From: Chalciporus piperatus | Lineage: Eukaryota > Basidiomycota > Agaricomycetes > Boletales > Boletaceae | Length of the DNA: 64,000 nucleotides | Assembly: GCA_038093975.1 (NCBI GenBank) | Contig: JBBPTG010000043.1 | Coordinates: 114,134-178,133, forward strand | Direction: 5' to 3' | Translations under genes and position numbers: made by a program | The notes under the pieces: generated by a model | Told to the model about the DNA's origin: nothing | The model's database searches: none | The model's input: the letters and a program-made list of their open reading frames with translations, nothing else | Shown: positions 55,690 through 64,000 of the stretch, in pieces | Layout: every line of letters starts with the position of its first letter | Numbering within the stretch: position 1 is the stretch's first letter

Positions 55690-56581
55690 TGTTAAGACCT
55701 GCCAGTCTTGTTCGTGGTGGTTGTGGAGTAAGCTGGCGAGAAGGGTGCTGTTGTCACGTATGGTAGTCTCGGAAATATCACCCGCATAGCCGCCAGTTGG
55801 GGACTGCCTTTCATGGAAGCCGCAGCCTCCGAGCCCCACTGCGCAGTTGATTACACGTTCGGTCTGACCGTGAATATGAGTTTGGTCGGGGCATTTCCTC
55901 GGTGCAACATTGTCAATATTTGCCAGCATCGCTATCGTAGAGATAGGCGTATCTCTTGGACTAATCAATGGTAGACCGGAGACAGCGTGGATATCGCACT
56001 TCTCTCCTAGTGGCTAGTATAGGTAAGAGGCTGCACATGTATGTTGTTGATCATGATGATGAACCTTGGTGTCACCCCAGAAGCTAGTAGCAAATGTGCC
56101 TAACATATGGAACTTGGAGTGGGAACTTGAAGCTTGAAGAGCCAGCGAGAGTGACTTGAGTTGGTAGCCGAAAAATTCGCGAGATTCAAGTTACAGTAGG
56201 CACAGTTAATGCGAGACTTTGCTGAGTGCTAACAGATGTTATGATCCTAGCTTCAGGAGTATCGCATCGGAGGCTTGTGAAGCCTTTGTGATGCTTGGAA
56301 GAATGCTGGATGTTACCCGACCGAGGCATCAGAAGCCGAGATATCAACCCCTCGTCTGAGCAAACTCAAGCATCTCGTAGTTGGTTAAATATGTCACCCG
56401 ACCAAAACGCGGTACATACGCGACCGACATGTCAAAGTGCCCAGGCTAATATAATTTAAATGCTCTCGCAGCGAGTTCACATTCTGGTCAAATTCACCAC
56501 CTCGTGCCCTCCACATCACGAAGAAAGAGAGAAAGGAATTCCAGGTGAGTAGAGCAATACCACTTCGCATCGGAGTCTGTC
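55690..56581. other. Intergenic, holds dispersed repeat copy 2
   Basis: No gene is recognised upstream of the Pil1 start. Sequence near 56240-56340 runs into the 43-bp dispersed repeat. Confidence 0.4.
56338..56380 (+). repeat. Dispersed repeat, copy 2
   Basis: This is the second copy of the 43027-43070 repeat, with two substitutions and one deleted base. It lies about 200 bases upstream of the kinase gene. Confidence 0.7.
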
Positions 56582-58982
56582 ATGTGTGGACTCTGTGACT
56601 CTAGGGAGCAACTCGCGTCACGCCCGCAGACCGAATCGACGGCAGCCTTGACTAAAAAGCAGGCCGGTCACGCGCCGTTTACCTCTGAGGTCCCTGAAGA
56701 CCTCAACAAGCTCAGAATCACACTCGCACTCGAGATGACCGGTCACTGGGTAGGCCCAATGCCCGTCAACGACTTTCTCGACGAATTCCTTCCCCTGGCC
56801 TCCACCTCGGAGCAATGTCCATCACTTCCCGAGGATTCCTTCCAACAAATGTTCAGCCAGTCGTCAGAAAGCAATCGCTTCGCCCCTTCGTAAGGACCCA
56901 TTCGTTCATATCTCATCCCGGTGTTGTTGAGCAGAATCACTCTGCAGATACGTGCCATAGAAGGTTGGATGCCTGGTTTCGTCGCCATTGACGCCAGCAA
57001 CAGGGCCGACGCAGTCAAGAAGCTCAAACCGGACGTGTCTCTCTATCGCGCGGGCGATCAAGTGCACGGTCACGAACTTTTCGCAGATGGAGTTATGGGT
57101 AGAATTCAAAGGGAACGCGAGCGAACTGCCCTTCCAAGATCCCGAACAACCATCCCCTGACGTGTCTGACGAGCAGACCACTTTCACGCCAGAGACAAAA
57201 CATGCCCGAGAGGCGCGTGGCCAGCTTATAAGCTACGCTGTCGCCCACCACGCCCGCCAATTCCGTCATTTCTCGTTCTCCGTCTTCATCGCCGACAATC
57301 ACGCTCGTTTTCTCCGATGGGACCACGCTGGAACCATCGTCACAGCTGCGTTCGATTTCCATGAACATCCAGATATCATGGCCTCCTTTCTTTGGAGATT
57401 CTCTCATCTCTCAGATGTTCAACGCGGTTACGACATGTCAGTTCGGCCACCCGACCCTACCTCAGATGTCGCTCGGCGTGTTAGGAACGGGCTCACCCTC
57501 GACGGCGCAGAGACTCCATTGTTCGAGTATGATCTACCCGGCCTGTCCGGGAAGGGTCGCGGCTACGGCCCTTTCCCACCACCCTCCTCGGACCCGCTGG
57601 TCGCTCGTTGTACACGCGGCCTTCCTATATTTTTCATTCCGCACCAAGGACTGCAGTGTGAGGATGTTACCACTCATGTTGAGCCCGGGATTCCTCATAG
57701 CTCAGAGGAAGCATCTCCATGGGAGAGACAAGGCGTTGTGTACTTGAAGGACACGTGGCTTTTCCTCTCGAACGATTTAAACACCAACTTGAAGATGATG
57801 TGCGAACACGAGATATATGAGTTGCTCCACGAGAACAAGACGACCAACATCCCGAAGCACGTCGCTGGAGGTGATCTACCAGGAGGCATGACGCAAACAC
57901 AGGACTTCCGTGACGCCGACTGGTTGGGCGTCACCGTCACGGTGAAGCCCTTCCAACATTACAGGCTTGTGCCCGGCGTCGTCGGACGTCCGCTCACCAC
58001 GTTCAAATGCACCAAAGAACTCGTTCAAGCTATCTATGATGCCATGCAAGGTGCGTTTGCGATATTCCTCTTGGAATTGGAGTTTCGCTGATGTGCGCAC
58101 GATCAGCTCATTGGTATGCGTACGAGATCGTGTTGATCCTGCATCGAGACATCAGCGCTGGCAACATCCTCATTACAGCTGATGACCATGGCTTGTTGAT
58201 CGACTGGGAACTGGGGAAGGTGCTTGACGAAGTCGGATCCCAACAGTATGATCGTGCAGTAAGTCCATTTGAGCTGGTCGAAGTCGGGTGTTTGCATGCT
58301 CACGTTGCCCTATAATGTACAGGGCACAATGCAGTTCATGTCAGCGGCTCTCCTGAGGGATGCTCGCAAGATGCACACACTCTCTGACGATATTGAATCG
58401 TTCATCCACGTCATCGGATGGCTCATCCTTCGACTTGTTCCTTCCACCGAGGAACTTTGCCCCGAAGATCGGGCTTACTATTGTATGGAGATGTTCGGTG
58501 GTGCGGATTACCAAGCAAAAGCACATATCTATGGTGGGAGGAAAGCAATGGTACTCGGTAGAGGGATGTATCCTGCTGACGACTTCGAGTTCACGCAACC
58601 CACCCCGCTGTCTGATCTTTTGTCGACTCTCCGTCAACCATTCCGAATATTCTACCGACCTCCCCCTACAGATGAAGACCGATTCAAGCTGACGGAGCCC
58701 GCAAGGAACTCGCACGATGAACAAACATTATGGTCCCTGAAGTTTATGATCAAAGACTATGATGAAGTCATGGAATGTCTCAAGTCTTCGACATGGTTCA
58801 TCGACGCCATTGGGGATGCTTTGGCCGAAGCTGATTGGCCGGAGGACGACGGGGCTGACGAAACTGTTTACCCATCTTCCACAGAGTTGATGACGGAGTT
58901 CCATGAGCAACCGAGCACGAACCGGCTGCTGACTTCACAGAACCAGTTTGCCAACTCGCAAGGTTCATCTAGTCTCCCGTAG
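56582..58982 (+). CDS. FunK1-type protein kinase, possible frame break
   Basis: The frame starts MCGLCDSREQLASRPQTEST at 56582. Motifs of the fungal FunK1 family follow: KKLKPDVSLYR, MELWVEFKGNASELPF, ARGQLISYAVAHHARQFRHF, ARFLRWDHAGTIVTAAFDF, then DTWLFLSNDLNTN, TVKPFQHYRLVPGVVGRPLT, the catalytic loop LHRDISAGNILI and LLIDWELGK in the place of the DFG segment, then QFMSAALLRDA and DDIESFIHVIGWLILRLVPS. The stop is at 58980. Between KPDVSLYRAGDQV and MELWVEFK the reading frame changes at about 57060-57090 with no ordinary intron between; either a 52-base intron removes KPD-distal residues, or the copy is damaged. FunK1 genes are expanded in agaricomycetes; substrates are mostly unknown. Confidence 0.75.
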
Positions 58983-59256
58983 GCACACCCTTAGGTAGGA
59001 AGACAGTCGTTCCTACTCTTCTAAGGGTCTGCTTTCATTAGCAAGATTTTACAGGTGCTCGACGTTTCGTTTCCAAGATCGGAATTTACCGCATGCCGTG
59101 ACAGCGGCAGCCCGGCATGATGAGCGGCATGGATGGGAGCACATGGTACACACGGCCCGAGCGAGTGTCAGACATCTCAGACATCTAGTAGACTGCATGT
59201 ATTACTGCAGAGATAAGATTATTTACAATGATTCATTTCTCGACCATCCTCGCCGA
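58983..59256. other. Short intergenic gap
   Basis: The reading frame upstream of 59257 is open from 59098 but begins with GTG, not ATG; 59140 holds another in-frame ATG (MVHTARASVR). The start of the next gene is therefore not certain. Confidence 0.35.
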
Positions 59257-62200
59257 ATGAGCTCGTCTGCTTGGCCCCTGACCCCCAGTTTTCACTCCAC
59301 ACTGGCACCGTCAGTCCAGCTCTCGCCCCTTCGTCATGCGGAACCTCATACCTCACCGCTCGACCAACCTTTCCTCCACACGGCACGGGCTCCTCTCACC
59401 CCGCGTCGAAAGCGCCACCAACGAGATGAAAACACGCCGTCGCGCAGCCGAGTCCGAGGCAACGACCTAGAACTTCCATTCACGAGCGGCGAGCCTCTTG
59501 CGAAACGAGCCAAGTATGCTGCGAGGCGAACGGACGAAGAGAAAGTCGTGCACGTCTTCCATGCTCTGAAAGAAGTAGATTGGTCGCTCGGACACTTCCT
59601 GTATCACGCATTCCGCCGATCAGACAACGGCGAACAATCTCGTTCACGCACCTCATATGTTGACAAGTTCCTCAAGGGACGCGGCGTCCACGGAGTTGGC
59701 GAGATCCTCGAACTGTGGATGGAGAGTTCGAAAGGGCCCGTCTCTGATTCTACGGAGATGACCTTCAGCCTAGCTACTCCTTACCCGACAATTAAGGCAG
59801 CGCGCCCTGCACTCACGTCATTTGCGGCACAAACCATCCAGGACGAACTCGATCGGGAGGCGAAACAAGCCGTTCGCCCAACAAGCGGTCTACATGCCTC
59901 GGTCAAACCCACCAAAAATCAAAAAAAGTTGGTATGGCAAGACATCGGAACGACGACAACTTCTTCGGTCCGAAAAATCCTACAGGCTCATCAGCCACTT
60001 ACGCTTGAATACCTCACAACAATCGCGAGCGGTCAGCCACGACTCCAGAACGGGGTCTTGCAGGTTAGAAAGACACGTCCGATTGATCCTGTGAGTAGTA
60101 ACTGTTCGATGTCAGTGGTTTGTGGGATGATGACCTTGGATACAACAGGTTGTCACCCATGCATTATCTTCACTCGACTTCGCCCGTAACAGAGAGGCAC
60201 AACTTCTCCCGATGGTCGAAGCTTTACAGAACATTGCCATGTGTGCTTCGTTCGATACGTTCGCGTATAATAGTCGGATCTCGAGGACCGTAGCATATAC
60301 AACTGTGCTCAGAGCACTCCGCGGGCTCGCCGAGCAGGAAGCAGAGGCTGTTAAGAGGTGCGGGCGAGAGAGTGGGAAGTGCGGTTTGTTGGTTATCGAT
60401 AACGTGCAAAACTATCTCACGCGACGTGAGCCTCGTATCGGTCTCTCGAATCAAATGAACGTTGGCCTTGCAGCTACGTTCGTTGAATTAGAAGATGTCG
60501 ATCTTGCTGCCTTTGACTTGGAAGCCCGGAGGAAGAAATTGGCAGAGAACAAGCGCGAAACATTGACCGTGACGCAGCTACTTCAAGTTATCGACCAGGA
60601 ACATATCCACACTGTCTTGTCATTCCAATGGCTCAACACACTCGTCCGCTACATCCCGCAGCTCACTCATCTGAAATCCCATGTCTCCGAACTCTATCGC
60701 ACACGCGCTGCAAAGTTACAACTACCTATCCGTCCCTCGAAAGTCCATCCTCTCGCCACGACGAGCAGAAACGAGACCGTTACCACCGAGCTGAAGGATG
60801 CGGTGGTTGATTTCCTCGAGCAGATTGGACAGGAGAGGGGAGATTACGACCCGAAGCTCACTCTCGTTAGCGGTGACGGGCTGACGTATGAGAAGATGCT
60901 TCAACTCAAGAAGTACCTCAAATATCATCCAGATCCATACCAGAGCTTCGAGCTTTTGGAGCCACGGCTGGCTATTTGGCATACGCTATGGACCGACCTC
61001 TCCCGCATCTACGAACGACACTGGGGACCGAGTCTTACTCGAGATCCTTCGACTCTTGGCCATAGTGCAACCAAAATTTCCCGCAAGCAACCGCCGTCAC
61101 TGAAAAAAGTCGACTTCTACCCTTACTCAGAGCTAGCATACCTCGTTCTGGATGTCCGAATGCTCGACTGCTGGAGGTAGCATCTTCTAGCCATGTACTT
61201 GAATATGAACACTTACTCAATCTCGCTCTCAGGATATTCTTCAACACTGCAGATCTATTCACGCACTTCGAGCTGCTGGAAGCCCAGAACAAGCTTCCGA
61301 CCATTGACGCTCTCGAACAAATGGCCATAGAACTGCACAATTGCTATTCATCCACGCACGCTATTCATCTCGCCATCGCTGATGCACGGAACATCACTGA
61401 CGATGCATGGACAGCGAGAATACCAGAAGGCTCAAAGTGGCCCGATTCAACCTCGGCAATGGTGTCTGAGCCATTCTATGGCGATTTGACATTGGCTAGG
61501 TCAATCGCGTTCATGCGTGACACTGCCTTATCCCGTGAGGCTGCCTACGCTGTGGCTGAAGGTGACGCCGGGCGAGTCTACGAGACGATCAAAGTACGTT
61601 CATTTTTGTCAAGGCTAGATAGAACTTTAGTTGACTGACTACAATCTAGGTTATGCTCTTTACGTTCGCCGGATCTAGTCATTCAAAATATGTCACGTAC
61701 CTCCTTGAAACCATCGTGGACATCGAGCTTGAATCTTCCGAAGCTCTTCGACATGCTACGCTGCAAAGTATGCTCGTCAATCTCACTGGTCAGGCAGGGT
61801 CTTTTTGTGGCCTCGATTTCCTCCAAGAGTACTTCAATCGCCTTCTTCAAATGATCGTTCAGAAGAAGGGGATGGAATATGGTGACAAGCATATTCGCCA
61901 GGTCATTTCTCGCAATCTTCACCACCTCGGGCGCATCAAAAAGGAGTTTCGGAAAGATTTCCAACTCTCCGCTCGTAGTGCCAAGCATACCGAACCGCAT
62001 ACTCGCGCGGAAGTCAAGATTCTACTCCAAGAGTATAGCTCAAGTCAGCTACATCTTCGCCGACCCGGACGGCATTACGGCGATGATATCAACAACTTGG
62101 TATCCTCAGTGGACGATTTCTTGAAGGGGATGGAACAGCTATCAGGAGGTAAACTTCAAGCATGGGTTCACAGTACGACACTTCATCGTACTACTGATAT

Positions 62201-62384
62201 TCGAGGTGTAGAGAGCTCAGGCGAGCCAGCTGATACGCAGATGATCTCGGAGACTGAGGTTAACGAGGATGGGGGGATCACAATGGGAGATATGTTCATG
62301 GTTGATGGTGAACTAATTATTGATCCAGATCTCATGCCGTTTGAATATGATGAGATAGATACTGTATTAATGTCAATGTGTTGA
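59257..62384 (+). CDS. Large agaricomycete protein resembling DUF6589 family
   Basis: The likely start is MSSSAWPLTPSFHSTLAPSV at 59257 (ATGs at 59140 and 59197 are alternatives). The N-terminal part is basic (PRRKRHQRDENTP) with a helical region FHALKEVDWSLGHFLYHAFR. The central region carries LLVIDNVQNYLTRREPRIGL, then LVSGDGLTYEKMLQLKKYLK, LLEPRLAIWHTLWTDLSRIY, and YGDLTLARSIAFMRDTALSR with VAEGDAGRVYETIK. Three introns (after RPIDP, at MLDCWR, and after ETIK) join in frame, and the end is FEYDEIDTVLMSMC at 62384. The spaced Asp residues (IDN, SGDG, GD) are reminiscent of an RNase H-like transposase or integrase fold, an inference. I recall this layout from DUF6589 proteins, which have no assigned function. 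Confidence 0.7.
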
Positions 62385-63128
62385 CATTTCGAAAGTTTCT
62401 ATTTTTCTGGTCCTGTGGATGATTAGATTAAGACATGTACTAGAACTTGGCCCTGGGAGTGCGTACCGAAAATTAATGCGCCATCCAAGTCGAACACTTT
62501 CTATGGATGTATCAGATTCAGAACCTGATTGGTTTCCCTCCACCACAACCTCTGAGTCTTTCGCTTTTTTTAACCCCCTTTTCACTCGCCTCTCCTCAGC
62601 CTGCTTCACCCGAATCTCTTCGAAAAGCGGTATCAGACCTTGTGTTTGCGTGAATAACTCTTCAAGGTGATCATGGATGAAGGGAATATCTCCGACAATG
62701 GCTTGGATGTCTTCGACTGAAGTGATATCATGAATACGATCTAGAAGAAGTTTGATCTTGGCATCAGGAAGGAATGCAGGTGGTGGCAGATACCCATATT
62801 TCTTGATGTCAATGCCCCGGAAGAGTTTCATACACCATGCATGGAGGTGAGAGATGCCAGCTGCACGCATTGCCTTCGAGATCCCTTTACGCTTCACCTC
62901 CTTCTTCAAAGCAGGCTCGGACGGTTTCTCTGTTTCAACCACTGCCACCTCCTCGCTGTCCTCGGGTTGGCATCCGCTGCATTCGCATTTGGGTGGAGGT
63001 AAAGCGGTAGGATATCGAACACAGAATGTGCATGGGCATGGTGGGTCCGATGGCGGGTTGTCGTAAATCTTGTCGAGTGCAACAACCTTGCACTTGGCGA
63101 GAATGAGCTCCGCCATCGCCTGAGTCAT
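62373..63128 (-). CDS. Cys-cluster protein convergent with the DUF6589-like gene
   Basis: The frame is open back to 63317, but the first true in-frame ATG is at 63128 (MTQAMAELILAKCKVVALDK). Another start in an upstream exon near 63481 is possible. A compact Cys cluster is visible: PCPCTFCVRYPTALPPPKCE then CSGC, giving CxCxxC...CxCxxC, which could bind zinc. The middle has a basic segment KKEVKRKGISKAMRAAGISH and helices (LLLDRIHDITSVEDIQAIVG), and a charged end (EERRVKRGLKKAKDSEVVVE). The stop at 62373 overlaps the neighbour's stop by 12 bases tail to tail. No family is recognised; pairing with the DUF6589-like gene may be a genuine unit or chance. Confidence 0.6.
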   Translation of the reverse strand: MTQAMAELILAKCKVVALDKIYDNPPSDPPCPCTFCVRYPTALPPPKCECSGCQPEDSEEVAVVETEKPSEPALKKEVKRKGISKAMRAAGISHLHAWCMKLFRGIDIKKYGYLPPPAFLPDAKIKLLLDRIHDITSVEDIQAIVGDIPFIHDHLEELFTQTQGLIPLFEEIRVKQAEERRVKRGLKKAKDSEVVVEGNQSGSESDTSIESVRLGWRINFRYALPGPSSSTCLNLIIHRTRKIETFEMSTH

Positions 63129-63464
63129 AGCTGGAGGTGATACTTTCTTTGTACTGCCTCCAGCCTGAGGACGCCTTGGGTTGTCATGAAATGACAAGAC
63201 ATTGTGAGCAGTTTCTTCAGCGCGTGAGGTCAAGTAGGAGCCAAGTATCAAGCCACGCAGTCGAAAAACTTCCCAGGATAATGTCGATTTAATGGACGTC
63301 AGTGACCCATGGGGCACCCACTGGCACCACCAATCCCCTTATGACGCGGGCAGCAGCGCCAGTCCCGTTTCTGCCGAGTCTCCCGAGGTGATTCATCATC
63401 CATCCTCCAACTTATATCGGAACTAACGGACGTCACGCAGGGTGTACCACATTCTCGCTCTCGC

Positions 63465-64000
63465 ATGTCGAGTATGAACACAAGTCAAACCCGTCGGAAA
63501 ACCGTCACACCGTCACCTCTCTCCCAGTCGACTTCTGCACTGCACCTGCAGGCACCGGAGCCAGTTCACGTAACGCGCAAACTCAGCAAGCGTCGAAAAT
63601 CTGTGTTGGCTGGGCTGTTCACTGACCACGAGAAAGGCGCGACGGAGGCAGAGGACACGCCTCCGCCCGATAATATCTCACCCGGCGTGTCTAAATGGTC
63701 GTCGACTGTTCCAAATGATGGCCTTCACATCAATACCGGTGCATCAAAGCACCATTCCACCCTCTCCCCGATGTCTGGCCCCGCAAATGCATCCACAACG
63801 GCATTGTCCACCCATTCCTCGTCCAAGAATGAGAAACGGCAGAGCGTACTCGGGCGATTGATGAAGAAGTTCAGTATCTTGCGAAGATCTACCCAAGATC
63901 TGGGCGCTACAATCAATGAAAGTCCCGAGAACGATTCTTCTTCCGGAATGGGGCTTTCAGCTGTGGACGAGCAAAGACGCTCGTTCGTTTCACAGAGGCA
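63465..64000 (+). CDS. Disordered protein, 3' end outside the window
   Basis: From the ATG at 63465 (MSSMNTSQTRRKTVTPSPLS) the frame is open to the window edge, 178 codons with no intron needed. It is Ser/Thr-rich with basic blocks RKLSKRRKSVLAGLFTDHEK and RQSVLGRLMKKFSILRRSTQ, which resemble short amphipathic basic helices. The gene continues past 64000. No known domain is visible in this part. It is divergent from the Cys-cluster gene. Confidence 0.65.
   Translation, partial: MSSMNTSQTRRKTVTPSPLSQSTSALHLQAPEPVHVTRKLSKRRKSVLAGLFTDHEKGATEAEDTPPPDNISPGVSKWSSTVPNDGLHINTGASKHHSTLSPMSGPANASTTALSTHSSSKNEKRQSVLGRLMKKFSILRRSTQDLGATINESPENDSSSGMGLSAVDEQRRSFVSQR

Overview
The window is genomic DNA of a filamentous basidiomycete, most likely a mushroom-forming agaricomycete. 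Genes on both strands are cut by many short GT-AG introns of about 50-60 bases. Conserved eukaryotic genes (ESCRT-II Snf8, HAP3/NF-YB, Dsc1/Tul1, Pcp1-type rhomboid, Pil1) sit beside families expanded in agaricomycetes (HAM1-like, FunK1-type kinase, a gene resembling DUF6589 proteins). Splice sites were read by eye from frame and family motifs. I resolved HAP3, HSP20, the Bet1-type SNARE, the small secreted protein, the gag gene, the 309-residue hypothetical protein and several terminal exons to the base. Longer genes are given as start-to-stop spans.

Layout. 1-15.8 kb is housekeeping: a HAM1-like gene running off the left edge, divergent SNF8, a secreted glycine-repeat protein, HAP3, a coiled-coil protein, the Dsc1/Tul1 E3 ligase, a METTL21-type methyltransferase, a mitochondrial rhomboid and an HSP20. 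16.4-22.05 kb is an apparently intact tyrosine-recombinase retrotransposon of the Ngaro/PAT (DIRS order) type, lying on the minus strand with split direct repeats A1-body-B1-A2-B2. It seems to have landed just inside an intron of a now broken gene. 22-30 kb has a tiny cysteine-rich secreted protein, a GPI-anchored Kre9/Knh1-like wall protein and a long disordered F-box-like protein. 31.5-39 kb is a minus-strand array of three short-chain dehydrogenases plus one decayed copy, with a Qc-SNARE embedded. 39.8-48.3 kb has a PHO84-type phosphate transporter, a methyltransferase with a decayed copy and a tandem repeat upstream, and a Vba-type transporter. 48.7-55.7 kb has a hypothetical gene, a kelch protein and a Pil1/eisosome gene with a very long tail. 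56.5-64 kb is accessory: a FunK1-type kinase with a possible frame break, a large gene with mobile-element-like acidic motifs, a convergent Cys-cluster gene, and a gene that runs off the right edge.

Working links. The SDR array looks like local duplication with decay. Intact retrotransposon frames and by-eye identical repeats suggest a recent insertion. No tRNA, rRNA or CRISPR was recognised.
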